Counted from the stretch's first letter, positions 10,935-22,552 are shown. The stretch is DNA of 64,000 bases from Larsenimonas rhizosphaerae (GCF_023700005.1 NZ_JAMLJK010000006.1:24001-88000); one strand, 5' to 3'. Notes: generated by a model not told the origin, from the sequence alone. Numbers and translations: made by a program.

Positions 10935-11474
10935 ATGGCGAATTTGAAAGAGCAGTATCAAAACGAGGTCAAAGCCAAGCTCAAGGAGCATTTTGGCTAT
11001 GACAGTGTGATGCAGGTTCCAAGCATCACAAAAATTACACTGAACATGGGTGTCGGTGAAGCGACCAGCGACAAGAAGCTGATCGAGAACGCTGCTGCGG
11101 ATCTCGAAAAGCTGTCCGGTCAAAAGCCCATCATTACCAAGGCGCGCAAATCCGTTGCTGGCTTCAAGGTCCGCGAAGGTTGGCCCATTGGTGTGAAGGT
11201 GACACTGCGTCGCGAACGTATGTGGGAATTCCTCGATCGTCTCGTTAACATTGCGATTCCGCGTGTTCGTGACTTCCGTGGTCTGAACCCCAAGTCGTTC
11301 GATGGTCGCGGCAACTACTCCATGGGTGTCCGTGAGCAGATCATTTTCCCGGAAATCGAATATGACAAGGTCGATCGGGTTCGTGGTCTGGATATCACGA
11401 TCACTACCAGTGCCAACTCTGACGAGGAAGGCCGTGCGCTGCTGAGCGCGCTTAGCTTCCCGTTCAAGAAATAA
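10935..11474 (+). CDS. rplE: 50S ribosomal protein L5
   Basis: L5 of 179 residues, part of the 5S RNP with 5S rRNA and L18. '[11 protein letters not shown]' near the N-terminus and '[19 protein letters not shown]' are both family signatures. Confidence 0.98.
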   Translation: MANLKEQYQNEVKAKLKEHFGYDSVMQVPSITKITLNMGVGEATSDKKLIENAAADLEKLSGQKPIITKARKSVAGFKVREGWPIGVKVTLRRERMWEFLDRLVNIAIPRVRDFRGLNPKSFDGRGNYSMGVREQIIFPEIEYDKVDRVRGLDITITTSANSDEEGRALLSALSFPFKK

Positions 11475-11483
11475 GGTTGAGTC

Positions 11484-11789
11484 ATGGCTAAAAAGAGCAT
11501 GGTTGAGCGTGAACTGAAGCGTACCAAACTGGTAGAAAAGTATGCTGCCAAGCGCGCTCAGCTCAAGGCCGTTATCCTGGATGTTAATTCATCTGAAGAA
11601 GAGCGCTTCGAAGCCCAGCTTCAGTTACAGAAGCTGCCGCGTGATTCCAGCCCGGTGCGTCAGCGTAATCGCTGCCGTATCACCGGCCGTCCCCATGGTT
11701 TCTACAACAAGTTCGGCCTTGGTCGTAACAAGTTGCGTGAAGCAGCCATGCGTGGTGACGTGCCCGGTTTGACCAAGTCCAGCTGGTAA
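11484..11789 (+). CDS. rpsN: 30S ribosomal protein S14, zinc-free long form
   Basis: S14 of 101 residues, a 30S head protein. It is the long form without the paired CxxC zinc ligands; only one Cys occurs, in '[19 protein letters not shown]'. No second short zinc-binding paralogue is visible in the window. Confidence 0.97.
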   Translation: MAKKSMVERELKRTKLVEKYAAKRAQLKAVILDVNSSEEERFEAQLQLQKLPRDSSPVRQRNRCRITGRPHGFYNKFGLGRNKLREAAMRGDVPGLTKSSW

Positions 11790-11813
11790 TCACGTTAATC
11801 AGGAGCGCACTAT

Positions 11814-12206
11814 ATGAGCATGCAAGACACTCTAGCGGATATGCTTACCCGCATCCGCAATGCGCAAGCCGCCACCAAGGAGACGGTTTCCATGCCGTCT
11901 TCGAAGTTGAAAGTGCAAGTGGCTCGCGTTTTGAAAGAAGAAGGCTATATCGCGGATTCCGTGGTGGAAGGTGAAGAGAAGCCTCAGCTGGTTGTGACCC
12001 TCAAGTACTTTGAAGGTCGCCCGGTCATTGAGCATCTTCAGCGTGTTTCCAAGCCTTCCCTTCGCATCTACAAGGGCAAGGACGAGTTGCCGCGTGTGTC
12101 TGACGGTCTGGGTGTGGCGATTGTTTCCACGTCCCAGGGTGTCATGACTGATCGCGCTGCGCGCCAGGCCGGCGTTGGCGGTGAAGTTATCTGCACCGTA
12201 TTCTAG
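11814..12206 (+). CDS. rpsH: 30S ribosomal protein S8
   Basis: S8 of 130 residues, a primary binder of the 16S central domain and the translational repressor of the spc operon in E. coli, acting at rplE. It begins '[18 protein letters not shown]' and ends '[14 protein letters not shown]', both diagnostic. Confidence 0.98.
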   Translation: MSMQDTLADMLTRIRNAQAATKETVSMPSSKLKVQVARVLKEEGYIADSVVEGEEKPQLVVTLKYFEGRPVIEHLQRVSKPSLRIYKGKDELPRVSDGLGVAIVSTSQGVMTDRAARQAGVGGEVICTVF

Positions 12207-12215
12207 GAGTGATGA

Positions 12216-12746
12216 ATGTCCAGGATCGCAAAGTATCCCGTTACACTGCCTAACGGTGTTGAGGTTAACCTCGACAGTAACAAGCTGACTGTTAAAGGCA
12301 GTCAGGGTCAGCTTGAGATAGCTATCCACAACGAAGTGGTTGTCGGTCAGGAAGACAACCAGTTGACCTTCAAGCCCAGCGAGTCAGCCAAAAGCTGGGC
12401 CATGGCCGGGACCACCCGTGCTCTGGTCAACAATATGGTCGTTGGTGTAACCACCGGCTTCACCCGCACCCTTGAAATCAATGGCGTGGGTTACCGTGCT
12501 CAGGTCAGCGGAGACACGCTGAATCTGACACTCGGTTTTTCCCACCCGGTCGAGTACAAGCTGCCTGAAGGTGTAACGGCCGAAACGCCCAAAAACACCG
12601 TTATCGTTCTGAAAAGTGCGGACAAGCAGCGTCTCGGTCAGGTTGCAGCCGAGATTCGTGCGTTCCGTCCGCCGGAACCTTACAAGGGCAAGGGTATTCG
12701 TTATGGCGACGAACAGGTTCGCCGTAAAGAAGCCAAAAAGAAATAG
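12216..12746 (+). CDS. rplF: 50S ribosomal protein L6
   Basis: L6 of 176 residues, two tandem alpha/beta repeats near the factor-binding site. The C-terminal motif '[20 protein letters not shown]' is conserved. Confidence 0.98.
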   Translation: MSRIAKYPVTLPNGVEVNLDSNKLTVKGSQGQLEIAIHNEVVVGQEDNQLTFKPSESAKSWAMAGTTRALVNNMVVGVTTGFTRTLEINGVGYRAQVSGDTLNLTLGFSHPVEYKLPEGVTAETPKNTVIVLKSADKQRLGQVAAEIRAFRPPEPYKGKGIRYGDEQVRRKEAKKK

Positions 12747-12755
12747 GGCAGGGTT

Positions 12756-13106
12756 ATGAACGCGAAGAAAGAATCCCGTCTCCGTCGCGCCCGCCGCACG
12801 CGTGCCAAGATCCGCGAGCTGGGCATCGACCGCCTGTGCGTCAATCGCACGCCCCGTCATATGTACGCGCAGATCATTTCTGCCGACGGTGGCAAGGTAC
12901 TGGCGAGCGCATCTACGCTGGACAGCTCGCTGCGTGATGGCGCGTCCGGCAATATCGAGGCTGCCGCCAAGGTCGGTACTCTTCTGGCCGAGCGTGCCAA
13001 GGAAGCCGGCATTACTGACGTAGCCTTTGACCGTTCCGGTTTCCGTTTTCACGGTCGCGTAAAGGCTCTTGCCGACGCGGCTCGTGAAGGCGGTCTGCAA
13101 TTCTAA
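12756..13106 (+). CDS. rplR: 50S ribosomal protein L18
   Basis: L18 of 116 residues, the main 5S rRNA binder. It has the basic N-terminus '[16 protein letters not shown]' and ends '[13 protein letters not shown]', as in other gammaproteobacteria. Confidence 0.98.
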   Translation: MNAKKESRLRRARRTRAKIRELGIDRLCVNRTPRHMYAQIISADGGKVLASASTLDSSLRDGASGNIEAAAKVGTLLAERAKEAGITDVAFDRSGFRFHGRVKALADAAREGGLQF

Positions 13107-13117
13107 AGGGTTCTACG

Positions 13118-13621
13118 ATGGCGAATAATGAACAGAAAGCAAACGGTGATCTGCAGGAAAAGCTGGTTCAGATCAACCGTGTTGCCAAGGTAGTCAAGGG
13201 TGGCCGTATCTTCGGTTTCACCGCTCTGACTGTCGTTGGTGACGGCAAGGGCAAGGTCGGCTTCGGTCGCGGCAAGGCACGTGAAGTGCCTGTTGCTATC
13301 CAGAAAGCCATGGACCAGGCTCATCGCAACATGGTCAAGGTTGAGCTGAAAGGCCATACCCTGCAGTATCCTGTACGTGCCAACCATGGTGCGTCCAAGG
13401 TGTACATGCAGCCAGCTTCCGAAGGTACTGGAATCATTGCCGGTGGTGCCATGCGTTCCGTACTGGAACTGGCCGGTGTTCATGACGTTCTGGCCAAGTG
13501 CTACGGCTCCACCAATCCGGTGAACGTGGTTCGCGCAACTGTCAAGGGTCTGGCGTCCATGCGCTCTCCCGAAGACATTGCTGCGAAACGTGGCCTCTCC
13601 GTCGAAGCTATTACGGGGTAA
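13118..13621 (+). CDS. rpsE: 30S ribosomal protein S5
   Basis: S5 of 167 residues, involved in decoding fidelity and mRNA unwinding at the entry pore. It has an N-terminal dsRBD-like fold with the loop '[19 protein letters not shown]', the site of spectinomycin-resistance changes in other bacteria and wild-type here. The C-terminal S5 fold ends '[17 protein letters not shown]'. Confidence 0.98.
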   Translation: MANNEQKANGDLQEKLVQINRVAKVVKGGRIFGFTALTVVGDGKGKVGFGRGKAREVPVAIQKAMDQAHRNMVKVELKGHTLQYPVRANHGASKVYMQPASEGTGIIAGGAMRSVLELAGVHDVLAKCYGSTNPVNVVRATVKGLASMRSPEDIAAKRGLSVEAITG

Positions 13622-13626
13622 TGACC

Positions 13627-13809
13627 ATGGCAGCTACTATCAAAATCACCCAGGTTCGCAGCACGATCGGCGTTCTTGAAAAGCACAGGGCCACCATGCG
13701 TGGCCTTGGACTTCGCCGCATCAATCACACTGTTGAACTGGAAGACACCCCTGCCGTACGCGGTATGATCAACAAGGTTAATTACCTTGTACGTGTTGAG
13801 GGAGAGTAA
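13627..13809 (+). CDS. rpmD: 50S ribosomal protein L30
   Basis: L30 of 60 residues. ATG 13627 ('[19 protein letters not shown]') is preferred. ATG 13621 in the same frame overlaps the rpsE stop and would add only two residues, and GGGG lies 8 nt before 13627. Confidence 0.95.
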   Translation: MAATIKITQVRSTIGVLEKHRATMRGLGLRRINHTVELEDTPAVRGMINKVNYLVRVEGE

Positions 13810-13812
13810 TCC

Positions 13813-14247
13813 ATGAAACTGAATACGCTTAGCCCGGCTCCGGGTTCCAAGCAGGCTGCCAAACGTGTCGGACGCGGTATCGGTTCCGGCCTTGGCAAGA
13901 CCGGCGGTCGCGGTCACAAGGGTCTGAAGTCCCGCTCTGGCGGGTCTGTCAAGCCTGGTTTTGAAGGCGGTCAGATGCCGCTGCAGCGTCGTCTGCCCAA
14001 GTTCGGCTTTACATCTCACAAGGCGCTCAAGTCTGAAGAGATCCGTCTTGCTGAACTCGGTCTGGTCGAAGGCGATGTGGCCGATCTGGACAGCCTGAAG
14101 AAAGCCAACGTCCTGAAGGATTCGACCCTGTTTGCAAAGGTCATTCTTTCCGGTGAACTGAACAAGGCAGTTACTGTTCGCGGTCTCAAGGTCACCAAGG
14201 GTGCCCGTGCTGCGATTGAAGCTGCCGGCGGCAAGGTAGAGGACTAA
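13813..14247 (+). CDS. rplO: 50S ribosomal protein L15
   Basis: L15 of 144 residues, a late assembly protein. The glycine- and arginine-rich N-terminal extension ('[18 protein letters not shown]', about residues 20-37) threads into 23S rRNA. Its stop codon is immediately followed by the secY ATG, with no intervening base. Confidence 0.98.
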   Translation: MKLNTLSPAPGSKQAAKRVGRGIGSGLGKTGGRGHKGLKSRSGGSVKPGFEGGQMPLQRRLPKFGFTSHKALKSEEIRLAELGLVEGDVADLDSLKKANVLKDSTLFAKVILSGELNKAVTVRGLKVTKGARAAIEAAGGKVED

Positions 14248-15582
14248 ATGGCGAAGTCAGGAAAAATGCCGGCGAACGCGCAAGGTGGCTTGAGCGAGCT
14301 TTGGGCTCGCCTTCGCTTCGTGTTTCTTGCGATTGTGGTGTATCGCCTAGGTGCCCACATTCCCGTTCCCGGCGTCAATCCTGACCAGCTTGCTGCCCTG
14401 TTCAGGGAAAACCAGGGCACCATCCTGAGTCTGTTCAATATGTTCTCAGGGGGTGCGCTGGAGCGAATGAGCATCTTCGCGCTGGGCATTATGCCCTACA
14501 TTTCCGCGTCGATTATCATGCAGCTCCTGACCGTGGTCTCTCCTCAGCTTGAACAGCTGAAAAAGGAGGGGGAGGCTGGCCGTCGCAAGATCAGTCAGTA
14601 CACCCGTTACGCCACGGTCGTTCTTGCATTGGTTCAGTCGATCGGTATGGCAGTAGGTCTGGTCGGAAATGGAGTCGCCTACAGTGCCGACATCAGTTTC
14701 TATTTCACTGCTGTCGTAACATTTGTGGCCGGTGCCGTCTTCCTTATGTGGCTAGGCGAGCAGATTACCGAGAAGGGTATCGGTAACGGTATTTCCCTGA
14801 TCATCTTTTCAGGCATCGTTGCAGGGCTTCCCAGTGCGCTGGGACAGTCTTTCGAGCTTGCCAGAAATGATGGTGCATGGAACGTGCTTCCCTTGCTGGC
14901 GCTGGGTGCGCTGGCCATTGCTACCGTTGCTTTCGTTGTGTTCATCGAACGTGGGCAGCGTCGTATCAAGGTCAACTATCCGCGTCGTCAGGTCGGCAAC
15001 AAGATGTATGCGGGCCAAAGCAGCTATCTCCCGATGAAGGTCAACATGGCGGGTGTTATTCCACCGATCTTTGCCTCGAGTATCCTGCTGTTCCCGGCTT
15101 CCATTGGTCAGTGGTTCGGCCAGGGATCCGGAATGGAATGGCTTCAGACCGTATCTCAGGCTCTGGGCCCAGGCCAACCGCTTTACATCTTGCTTTTTGC
15201 TGTTGCCGTAGTATTCTTCTGCTTCTTTTATACGGCTCTCGTCTTCAATCCGAAGGACGTGGCCGATAACTTGAAGAAATCCGGTGCCTTCCTGCCCGGT
15301 ATTCGGCCAGGTGAGCAAACCACGCGTTACATCGACAAGGTGATGACGCGACTCACGCTATTTGGCGCACTTTACATCACGCTTGTATCCCTGATGCCTC
15401 AATTCCTCATGGTGGCGTGGCAGGTTCCGTTCTACTTCGGTGGCACGTCCCTGTTGATCGTTGTTGTGGTGATTATGGATTTCATGGCTCAAGTGCAGTC
15501 GCACCTTATGTCTCACCAGTATGAATCGGTGATGAAAAAGGCCAACCTCAAGGGGTACGGCAGCGGCAGTATGATGCGTTGA
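14248..15582 (+). CDS. secY: Preprotein translocase subunit SecY
   Basis: SecY of 444 residues, the channel-forming subunit of the SecYEG translocon in the inner membrane, with about ten predicted membrane segments. The N-terminal '[30 protein letters not shown]' segment (residues 12-41, shortened here in meaning to the first helix) and the plug region '[21 protein letters not shown]'-like stretch after residue 58 are conserved, as is the cytosolic loop '[16 protein letters not shown]'. It abuts rplO directly, so its translation is probably coupled. Confidence 0.98.
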   Translation: MAKSGKMPANAQGGLSELWARLRFVFLAIVVYRLGAHIPVPGVNPDQLAALFRENQGTILSLFNMFSGGALERMSIFALGIMPYISASIIMQLLTVVSPQLEQLKKEGEAGRRKISQYTRYATVVLALVQSIGMAVGLVGNGVAYSADISFYFTAVVTFVAGAVFLMWLGEQITEKGIGNGISLIIFSGIVAGLPSALGQSFELARNDGAWNVLPLLALGALAIATVAFVVFIERGQRRIKVNYPRRQVGNKMYAGQSSYLPMKVNMAGVIPPIFASSILLFPASIGQWFGQGSGMEWLQTVSQALGPGQPLYILLFAVAVVFFCFFYTALVFNPKDVADNLKKSGAFLPGIRPGEQTTRYIDKVMTRLTLFGALYITLVSLMPQFLMVAWQVPFYFGGTSLLIVVVVIMDFMAQVQSHLMSHQYESVMKKANLKGYGSGSMMR

Positions 15583-15611
15583 TGCACCAGCTGAGCAACT
15601 TGGAGTGAACG

Positions 15612-15725
15612 ATGAAAGTTCGAGCCTCTGTAAAAAAGATTTGCCGAAACTGCAAGATTATTCGGCGTCGTGGCGCGGTTCGCGTAATCTGCGATGAGCC
15701 TCGTCACAAACAGCGTCAGGGTTAA
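15612..15725 (+). CDS. rpmJ: 50S ribosomal protein L36
   Basis: L36 of 37 residues, starting '[15 protein letters not shown]' and ending '[10 protein letters not shown]'. The zinc ligands Cys11, Cys14, Cys27 and His32 are all present, so this is the zinc-containing form. It follows secY by 29 nt and ends the spc operon. Confidence 0.95.
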   Translation: MKVRASVKKICRNCKIIRRRGAVRVICDEPRHKQRQG

Positions 15726-15767
15726 TTGCCCAGTCACTGTTCGTTATAAGAGGTGCGGCGGTTATCC

Positions 15768-15796
15768 TTGCCCATCCGGGCAATAAGGGATATACT
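15768..15796 (+). promoter_or_regulatory. Probable promoter of the alpha operon, with inverted repeat
   Basis: TTGCCC (15768-15773) and TATACT (15791-15796) are 17 bp apart. The -35 hexamer is also the left arm of a perfect inverted repeat, TTGCCC-ATCC-GGGCAA (15768-15783). This could serve as an operator, or as a weak terminator hairpin of the spc operon. Initiation near 15803 leaves about 50 nt before rpsM. Confidence 0.65.
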
Positions 15797-15855
15797 GTCG
15801 CGCCTTTTTATAGACTTATCAACCGAGCAAGCCGCTCAATAGTCGGAGAAAGCTG

Positions 15856-16212
15856 ATGGCCCGTATTGCAGGCGTCAATATCCCGGACAACAAGCATGCG
15901 GCGATCTCGCTGACTTACATCTACGGGATCGGCCGGACTCGCGCGCAGCAAATCTGCGCAGCTGTCGGCATCGAAGCAAGTTCCAAGGTAGGCGAACTGT
16001 CTGCTGAAAAACTTGATGAGGTGCGCAGTGAAGTCGGCAAATATATCGTAGAAGGCGATCTTCGCCGTGAGATTACGCTTAACATCAAGCGTCTCATGGA
16101 CCTGGGTTGCTATCGTGGTCTGCGCCATCGTCGCAGTCTTCCGATGCGTGGACAACGCACGAAGACGAATGCGCGTACCCGTAAAGGTCCGCGTAAACCG
16201 ATTCGCAAATAA
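15856..16212 (+). CDS. rpsM: 30S ribosomal protein S13
   Basis: S13 of 118 residues, which bridges the 30S head to the 50S subunit and touches the P-site tRNA with its basic tail ('[11 protein letters not shown]'). It begins '[20 protein letters not shown]'. In E. coli, S4 represses this operon through a pseudoknot spanning this start. Confidence 0.98.
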   Translation: MARIAGVNIPDNKHAAISLTYIYGIGRTRAQQICAAVGIEASSKVGELSAEKLDEVRSEVGKYIVEGDLRREITLNIKRLMDLGCYRGLRHRRSLPMRGQRTKTNARTRKGPRKPIRK

Positions 16213-16248
16213 CGCACGTTCCGGCGTTTGACATCAGGAAACATCAAC

Positions 16249-16635
16249 ATGGCTAACCCGCGTACTAATCGCAAAAAGGTTAAAAAGCAGGTTGTGGACG
16301 CTATCGCCCACATCCATGCCTCTTTTAACAACACGATCGTTACGATCACAGACCGCCAGGGCAATGCGCTCTCCTGGGCCACTGCCGGTGGGTCGGGTTT
16401 TCGTGGTTCTCGCAAGAGCACCCCGTTCGCTGCTCAAGTAGCAAGCGAACGTGCAGCGACTGCTGCAGCCGAGTATGGTGTGAAAAACGTCGACGTGCTG
16501 GTCAAGGGCCCGGGCCCAGGCCGTGAGTCCGCCGTGCGGGCATTGAATGCCGCCGGTTTCCGCGTGCAAAGCATCACAGACGCGACACCCGTTCCCCACA
16601 ACGGTTGCCGTCCGCCTAAGAAACGCCGCGTTTAA
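16249..16635 (+). CDS. rpsK: 30S ribosomal protein S11
   Basis: S11 of 128 residues, a platform protein near the mRNA exit. ATG 16249 ('[18 protein letters not shown]') is chosen over an in-frame start seven codons upstream because AGGAA lies 8 nt before it. The C-terminus '[13 protein letters not shown]' is diagnostic. Confidence 0.97.
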   Translation: MANPRTNRKKVKKQVVDAIAHIHASFNNTIVTITDRQGNALSWATAGGSGFRGSRKSTPFAAQVASERAATAAAEYGVKNVDVLVKGPGPGRESAVRALNAAGFRVQSITDATPVPHNGCRPPKKRRV

Positions 16636-16647
16636 GGAGAAGGACTT

Positions 16648-17268
16648 ATGGCACGTTATACAGGACCAAGTTGCAAGCTTTCTCGTCGTGAAGGTACTGA
16701 CCTCTTTCTGAAAAGTGGCGTTACCCCGTTCGAGAAGAAGTGCAAGTCCGAACAGCCCCCGGGCCAGCATGGCCAGCGCCGTCAACGTCTTTCCGACTAC
16801 GGCATGCAGCTTCGTGAGAAGCAAAAAGTTCGCCGCATGTATGGCGTACTTGAAAAACAGTTCCGCAATTACTACAAAGCGGCCGCTCGTCAGAAGGGCG
16901 CAACAGGTGAAGTACTGCTTCAGCTGCTTGAAACCCGTCTGGACAATGTCGTCTATCGTATGGGCTTCGGGTCTACCCGAGCCGAGGCGCGTCAGCTGGT
17001 CAGCCACAAGGCGATTTCCGTCAATGGCAAGACAGTTAACGTTGCTTCTTACAAGGTACGGCCGGGTGACGTGATTGCTGTTCGTGAAAAGTCCAAGAAT
17101 CAGTCTCGTATCCAGAGTGCCCTGCAGATTGCCGGGAACCGTGGTGACGTGTCCTGGATCGATGTGGACAGCAAGAAAATGGAAGGTTCCTTCAAGTCCC
17201 TTCCGGAGCGTAGCGATTTGTCTGCCGACATCAACGAGAATCTTATCGTTGAGCTGTACTCCAAGTAA
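16648..17268 (+). CDS. rpsD: 30S ribosomal protein S4
   Basis: S4 of 206 residues, a 16S assembly initiator and, in E. coli, the translational repressor of this operon. It has the N-terminal '[16 protein letters not shown]', then an S4 RNA-binding domain (about 96-160, '[20 protein letters not shown]'). Confidence 0.98.
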   Translation: MARYTGPSCKLSRREGTDLFLKSGVTPFEKKCKSEQPPGQHGQRRQRLSDYGMQLREKQKVRRMYGVLEKQFRNYYKAAARQKGATGEVLLQLLETRLDNVVYRMGFGSTRAEARQLVSHKAISVNGKTVNVASYKVRPGDVIAVREKSKNQSRIQSALQIAGNRGDVSWIDVDSKKMEGSFKSLPERSDLSADINENLIVELYSK

Positions 17269-17319
17269 TCCCAAAGCCGCAACGAAGAGTATCCGTTTGG
17301 CAGCCTTAAAGGTGTTCTT

Positions 17320-18318
17320 ATGCAGCGTTCAGTGACCGAGTTTCTTCGCCCCCGTGATATCAAGGTCGAAGAAATCAATGCCAACCACGCCAAGATTGTT
17401 CTCGAACCGTTCGAGCGTGGTTTTGGCCACACTTTGGGGAACGCATTGCGTCGTATCCTCTTGTCTTCCATGCCTGGTTGTGCGGTCGTGGAAGCCGAGA
17501 TCGAAGGCGTCTTGCATGAGTACAGCGCGGTAGAAGGGGTCCAGGAGGACGTCATTGAGATTCTTCTGAATCTCAAGGATGTGGCGTTCAGAATGCACGG
17601 ACGTGATGAAGCATCTGTCACGCTGAGCAAGAAGGGGCCGGGTGTGCTGACGGCCGGTGATATCGTTGTCGATCACGACATTGATATCGTTAATCCGGAT
17701 CACGTCATTGCTCACCTCAATGATGGTGGCGAGCTCAAGATGCAGCTTCATGTCGCACGTGGACGTGGCTATGAGCCAGCAGACGTGCGTACTCAGGCTG
17801 AAGACGAGTCTCGCCCCATCGGTCGCCTGCAGCTGGATGCTACCTTCAGCCCTGTGCGTCGGGTCTCTTATTCCGTTGAGGCCGCCCGTGTCGAACAGCG
17901 TACGGACCTCGATAAGCTTGTTATCGATCTGGAAACTGATGGCACGCTCGACCCGGAAGAAGCTATTCGTCGCAGCGCTACAATCTTGCAAGAGCAGCTT
18001 GCAGCTTTCGTTGACCTCGAAGCCGATAAAGAGCAAGAGGTTGAAGAGGAAGAAGAGCAAATCGATCCGATTCTGCTTCGCCCTGTAGACGATCTCGAGT
18101 TGACCGTTCGCAGCGCCAACTGTCTCAAGGCCGAGAATATTTATTACATCGGTGACCTGATTCAGCGCTCTGAAGTAGAGCTTCTGAAAACGCCGAACCT
18201 CGGTAAAAAGTCCTTGAATGAAATCAAGGATGTACTTGAGGCTCGTGGCCTGTCTCTCGGCATGCGGCTTGATAATTGGCCGCCCGCGAGTTTGAAAGAC
18301 GACAAGGCCTCCGCCTGA
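17320..18318 (+). CDS. rpoA: RNA polymerase alpha subunit
   Basis: Alpha of 332 residues. The N-terminal dimerisation domain (about 1-235) contains '[20 protein letters not shown]'. An acidic linker follows (EEEEEQ, near 245), then the C-terminal DNA- and activator-binding domain with '[12 protein letters not shown]', which holds the Arg/Asn/Lys determinants that contact UP elements. It sits between rpsD and rplQ, the standard alpha-operon position. Confidence 0.98.
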   Translation: MQRSVTEFLRPRDIKVEEINANHAKIVLEPFERGFGHTLGNALRRILLSSMPGCAVVEAEIEGVLHEYSAVEGVQEDVIEILLNLKDVAFRMHGRDEASVTLSKKGPGVLTAGDIVVDHDIDIVNPDHVIAHLNDGGELKMQLHVARGRGYEPADVRTQAEDESRPIGRLQLDATFSPVRRVSYSVEAARVEQRTDLDKLVIDLETDGTLDPEEAIRRSATILQEQLAAFVDLEADKEQEVEEEEEQIDPILLRPVDDLELTVRSANCLKAENIYYIGDLIQRSEVELLKTPNLGKKSLNEIKDVLEARGLSLGMRLDNWPPASLKDDKASA

Positions 18319-18358
18319 ACGGGTGACTCGAGTCCAAGACTGGTAAGGAATCACAACC

Positions 18359-18742
18359 ATGCGTCATCGTAAGAGTGGTCGTCACCTGAATCGTACCAGC
18401 TCGCACCGTCATGCCATGTTCAAGAACATGTGTGTGTCACTGGTCGAGCACGAAGTGATCAAAACCACACTCCCTAAAGCCAAGGAACTGCGTCGTCATA
18501 TCGAGCCGCTGATTACCCTGGCAAAGAATGACAGCGTCGCTAATCGTCGTCTGGCATTCGATCGTACTCGCTCCAAAGAAGCGGTAGGCAAGCTGTTCAA
18601 CGACCTCGGTCCTCGCTACGTGAATCGCCCTGGCGGTTACGTACGTGTCCTCAAGTGCGGTTTCCGCGCTGGTGACAATGCGCCGATGGCTTATGTTGAA
18701 CTGGTTGACCGTCCCGTTGTCGAGAGCGACAACGACGAATAA
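18359..18742 (+). CDS. rplQ: 50S ribosomal protein L17
   Basis: L17 of 127 residues, located near the tunnel exit. It begins '[17 protein letters not shown]', and the C-terminal tail is acidic (VVESDNDE). It is the last gene of the ribosomal cluster and is followed by a strong terminator. Confidence 0.98.
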   Translation: MRHRKSGRHLNRTSSHRHAMFKNMCVSLVEHEVIKTTLPKAKELRRHIEPLITLAKNDSVANRRLAFDRTRSKEAVGKLFNDLGPRYVNRPGGYVRVLKCGFRAGDNAPMAYVELVDRPVVESDNDE

Positions 18743-18761
18743 CACCTTGTGTTATTTCAAT

Positions 18762-18788
18762 AAACCGGCCCTTGTGGCCGGTTTTTTT
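18762..18788 (+). terminator. Intrinsic terminator of the alpha operon
   Basis: ACCGGCC (18764-18770), loop CTTGT and GGCCGGT (18776-18782) are followed by a run of seven T. It lies 20 nt after rplQ. Confidence 0.9.
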
Positions 18789-18877
18789 GTGCGCTGGTGT
18801 TTCTCTTTTACAGTTGAAGTACTGTTTGTCGATATTATCCTGCAGGGATTATCTTCTTCACTGGACAGGAAACGTGC

Positions 18878-19633
18878 ATGTCATGTGTAGCTCCGGCACA
18901 GTGCCTGTGTCATCAGCCCCTGGGTTTTGACATTGTCATGGCATTTCAGCCCATTGTGGATCTTGGCAGTGGTCATGTGCATGCTCATGAAGCCCTGGTA
19001 AGGGGTGTAAATGGTGAGGGTGCCGGCGATGTACTGGCTCAAGTCGATGAAAAGAATATTTATCAATTTGATCAGCGCTGCCGCACACAGTCACTCAGGC
19101 AAATTGCTGCCCTTGGCAGCACGGTTCCAGTGTCCATCAATTTCATGCCCAATGCTGTTTATGAGCCCGAGGCCTGTCTCGCGTCTACCATTGCCACTGC
19201 GCGCCGCCTCGGCTGGGATCTACGTAATATCATTTTCGAGATTACTGAAACCGAACATGTCAGGGATCAGGCACATCTGGCGCATATCGTTTCGATGTAT
19301 CGCCAGATGGGGCTGGCTGTAGCGCTGGATGACTTTGGCGCAGGCAATTCAAACCTTGAGACGTTGACCTATATGCACCCGGACTATCTGAAGCTGGATC
19401 GCTCATTGATAGGAGGGGTTTGCGGCAGTACGACTAAACAGAATATCGTTGATGCGATGCTGTCTCTTGCATCGGCTGAGCACATCAACGTTGTGGCGGA
19501 AGGTGTCGAAGCCGAAGAGGATGCCCATTGGCTCTATCAGCGTGGCATCCGTCTTCAGCAGGGATATTTTTTTGCCAGGCCAGCAGTTGATGGGCTGCCT
19601 GATGTCTACTGGCCTGACTGGGTGGGCTGCTAG
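18878..19633 (+). CDS. Stand-alone EAL-domain cyclic-di-GMP phosphodiesterase
   Basis: A 251-residue protein that is almost entirely one EAL domain (about 18-245), which hydrolyses c-di-GMP to pGpG. The catalytic set appears complete: E38-A-L, N88, E121 (EITE), D151-D152 (DDFGAG), K172, E208 and Q228. No signal peptide, membrane segment or sensory domain is visible. The start has AGGA 7 nt upstream. It is convergent with uvrA; the two stop codons share the palindrome CTAG. Activity is inferred from residues only. Confidence 0.85.
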   Translation: MSCVAPAQCLCHQPLGFDIVMAFQPIVDLGSGHVHAHEALVRGVNGEGAGDVLAQVDEKNIYQFDQRCRTQSLRQIAALGSTVPVSINFMPNAVYEPEACLASTIATARRLGWDLRNIIFEITETEHVRDQAHLAHIVSMYRQMGLAVALDDFGAGNSNLETLTYMHPDYLKLDRSLIGGVCGSTTKQNIVDAMLSLASAEHINVVAEGVEAEEDAHWLYQRGIRLQQGYFFARPAVDGLPDVYWPDWVGC

Positions 19634-22461
19634 TAGCCACGCTCCAGCAATGGACGAAGGAAATGGCCGGTATAGGATGCCTTCGTTGCTGCAATCTGTT
19701 CCGGCGTTCCCTCTGCGATAATTCGACCACCGCCCGATCCACCTTCGGGCCCAAGGTCAATCAGCCAGTCTGCGGTTTTAATGACGTCCAGATTGTGTTC
19801 GATCACTACCACGCTATTGCCCTGATCACGCAGGCGATGCAATACGCCCAGTAACTGCCTGATGTCCTCGAAGTGCAATCCTGTTGTGGGCTCATCAAGA
19901 ATGTACAGCGTCTTGCCGGTATCCCGTTTGGCCAGTTCCCGAGCAAGCTTGACGCGCTGAGCTTCACCGCCTGAGAGGGTGGTAGCGCTTTGGCCCAGCT
20001 TGACGTAGGACAGGCCGACATCCATCAGCGTTTGAAGCCGTCTGGCAATTGCCGGTACGGGACTGAAATATGTCAGTGCGTCCTCAATTGTCATTTCCAG
20101 CACTTCGTGAATATTCTTGCCCTTGTACTGAATATCCAGTGTCTCGCGGTTATACCGCTTCCCCTTGCAGACGTCGCAAGGGACGTAGATATCCGGTAAA
20201 AAGTGCATCTCGACCTTGATCAGCCCCTCTCCCTGACAGGCTTCGCACCGGCCGCCTTTTACGTTGAAGGAAAAGCGGCCAGGCTTGTAGCCACGTGAGC
20301 GAGCTTCTTCCGTACCTGCAAATAATTCACGAATGGGTGTGAAGATGCCGGTATAAGTCGCCGGGTTCGAGCGAGGTGTCCGCCCGATCGGGCTTTGGTC
20401 GATATCTATGATCTTGTCCAGCAGCTCCAGGCCTTCAATGGAGGTATAGGGCGCCGGCTTGAGAGTGGTGGCCCGATTCAGCTCACGCGCCGCGATGGGC
20501 ATCAGGGTGCCGTTGATCAGGGTTGACTTGCCTGAGCCGGAGACCCCGGTCACACAGACAAACATGCCCAGTGGCAGGGTAAGGTCTACATCGGTCAGGT
20601 TATTGCCGCTGGCCCCCCGTAGGTGAAGCTGCTGGTCGGGATGTGCCGGCTTTCGATGGGGGGGGATCTCGATTCGGCGTTGTCCGGATAGATACTGGCC
20701 GGTCAATGAGCTCGTATCCTGAATAATATGCTCTGGTGTGCCCTGCGACACGATTTTGCCACCATGCACGCCGGCGCCTGGCCCGATATCAACGACGTGG
20801 TCTGCCGCCCGGATGGCATCCTCGTCATGCTCGACCACGATGACGGTATTGCCTAGATCGCGAAGCCGCTCAAGGGTTTTCAGAAGGCGGTCATTGTCGC
20901 GCTGGTGCAGTCCGATCGAGGGTTCATCCAGTATATACATGACACCTACAAGGCCTGCACCGATCTGGCTGGCCAGGCGTATGCGCTGCGCCTCACCGCC
21001 TGAAAGGGTGTCGGCACTTCGTTCAAGTGTCAGGTAGTCGAGACCGACGTTGGCTAGAAACTGAAGTCGGCTGGTAATTTCGTTAAGAATCTTGAGTGCG
21101 ATTTCACCCTTGCGTCCAGGCAATTCCAGTTGCTCGAAGAATGTCAGACACTCACCAATGGGGTCGCGCACGATGTCAGGCAACGGCCGTTCTGCCACAA
21201 ATACATGGCGAGCCTCCTTGCGTAGCCGGGTGCCATGACAGGTCGGGCAGGGTTGTATTGACAGCAGTTTGGCCAGGTCTTCACGGACCATGTTCGATTC
21301 GGTTTCGCGATAGCGTCGCTCCATGTTGGGCAAAATGCCTTCAAAGGCATGCTTTCGCTCTATCTTACGACCACGGTCGTTGACATAGCTGAACGGCACT
21401 TCTTCCCGGCCGCTGCCATGAAGCACTGTACGCTGCACTGCATTGTCGAGCTCATTCCAGGGCGTTTCGAGTGCAAAGCCATAGTGCTTGGCTACAGCTT
21501 CAAGCTGCGAGAAATAGTACACGCTGCGCCTGTCCCAGCCTTTGATGACCCCTTCAGCCAACGACAGCTCCGGTTGACGGATCAACTTTTCCGGATCAAA
21601 GAACTGGTGGTTGCCCAGACCGTCACAGCTGGGGCATGCCCCGGCAGGATTGTTGAAGGAAAACATTCGCGGTTCAAGCTCTGAAATCGAGTAACCGCAG
21701 ACAGGACAGGCAAATCGCGATGAAAATACCAGATCTTCCTGTTCGCCATCCATGAAATGAAGCAGCGCGCTGCCATCAGAGAGGTTCAGAGCGGTTTCAA
21801 AGGACTCTGCCAGACGTTGCTGAATGTCTTCACGTACTTTCAGCCGGTCAACCACCACGCTGATATCATGCTTCTTGTTCTTTTCCAGTGTGCGGACATC
21901 ATCAAGTTCCAGAATCTGGCCGTCGATCATGGCCCGAACAAAGCCCTGAGAGCGTAACTCGGCAATCAGTTGGAGATGTTCACCCTTGCGACCACTGACC
22001 ACTGGGGCCAGTAACATGGCGCGGGTGCCTTCCGGCAGGGCAACGACCTGGTCCACCATCTGCGAAATGGTTTGCGCCGAAAGATCCGTGCCATGCTCGG
22101 GGCAGCGTGGTGTACCAGCGCGGGCATAGAGCAGTCGCAGATAGTCATAGATCTCGGTGATGGTCCCTACGGTGGAGCGTGGGTTGTGTGATGTGGATTT
22201 CTGTTCGATCGAGATGGCGGGGGACAGACCTTCAATATGGTCAATGTCCGGTTTTTCCATCATGGATAGAAACTGGCGTGCGTAGGTTGAGAGGGATTCA
22301 ACGTAGCGCCGTTGCCCTTCGGCATAGAGCGTATCAAAGGCCAGCGAGGACTTGCCTGAGCCGGAAAGCCCGGTAATGACAATCAGCCTGTCGCGAGGAA
22401 GATCTACATCAATGTTTTTCAGGTTATGGGTGCGAGCACCGCGTACCAGAATCTGGTCCAT
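19630..22461 (-). CDS. uvrA: Excinuclease ABC subunit A
   Basis: UvrA of 943 residues, the damage-recognising ATPase of nucleotide excision repair. Two ABC modules are seen: Walker A '[12 protein letters not shown]' near the N-terminus and '[11 protein letters not shown]' around residue 640, with two ABC signatures 'LSGGEAQR'. The zinc modules 'CPVCGYS...CPSCDG' and 'CEACQGEG...CDVCKGKR' are intact. The start '[19 protein letters not shown]' at 22461 is chosen because the longer frame to 22521 adds a non-conserved 20-residue tail. Confidence 0.97.
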   Translation of the reverse strand: MDQILVRGARTHNLKNIDVDLPRDRLIVITGLSGSGKSSLAFDTLYAEGQRRYVESLSTYARQFLSMMEKPDIDHIEGLSPAISIEQKSTSHNPRSTVGTITEIYDYLRLLYARAGTPRCPEHGTDLSAQTISQMVDQVVALPEGTRAMLLAPVVSGRKGEHLQLIAELRSQGFVRAMIDGQILELDDVRTLEKNKKHDISVVVDRLKVREDIQQRLAESFETALNLSDGSALLHFMDGEQEDLVFSSRFACPVCGYSISELEPRMFSFNNPAGACPSCDGLGNHQFFDPEKLIRQPELSLAEGVIKGWDRRSVYYFSQLEAVAKHYGFALETPWNELDNAVQRTVLHGSGREEVPFSYVNDRGRKIERKHAFEGILPNMERRYRETESNMVREDLAKLLSIQPCPTCHGTRLRKEARHVFVAERPLPDIVRDPIGECLTFFEQLELPGRKGEIALKILNEITSRLQFLANVGLDYLTLERSADTLSGGEAQRIRLASQIGAGLVGVMYILDEPSIGLHQRDNDRLLKTLERLRDLGNTVIVVEHDEDAIRAADHVVDIGPGAGVHGGKIVSQGTPEHIIQDTSSLTGQYLSGQRRIEIPPHRKPAHPDQQLHLRGASGNNLTDVDLTLPLGMFVCVTGVSGSGKSTLINGTLMPIAARELNRATTLKPAPYTSIEGLELLDKIIDIDQSPIGRTPRSNPATYTGIFTPIRELFAGTEEARSRGYKPGRFSFNVKGGRCEACQGEGLIKVEMHFLPDIYVPCDVCKGKRYNRETLDIQYKGKNIHEVLEMTIEDALTYFSPVPAIARRLQTLMDVGLSYVKLGQSATTLSGGEAQRVKLARELAKRDTGKTLYILDEPTTGLHFEDIRQLLGVLHRLRDQGNSVVVIEHNLDVIKTADWLIDLGPEGGSGGGRIIAEGTPEQIAATKASYTGHFLRPLLERGY

Positions 22462-22552
22462 AAATCGCTTCTCGGCCGAGGTAAAACCTCCAGTATAGGA
22501 GGGGGAGGCACTAGGCAGCAAAGCCGGGCAGGTAATCTTTACGAAGGGCGCG

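Noticed and set aside
16234-18360. Long antisense frames over rpsK-rpsD and rpoA (346 and 343 codons)
   Set aside because: Same effect: biased codons in highly expressed genes keep the opposite strand open. The sequences look like no protein family.
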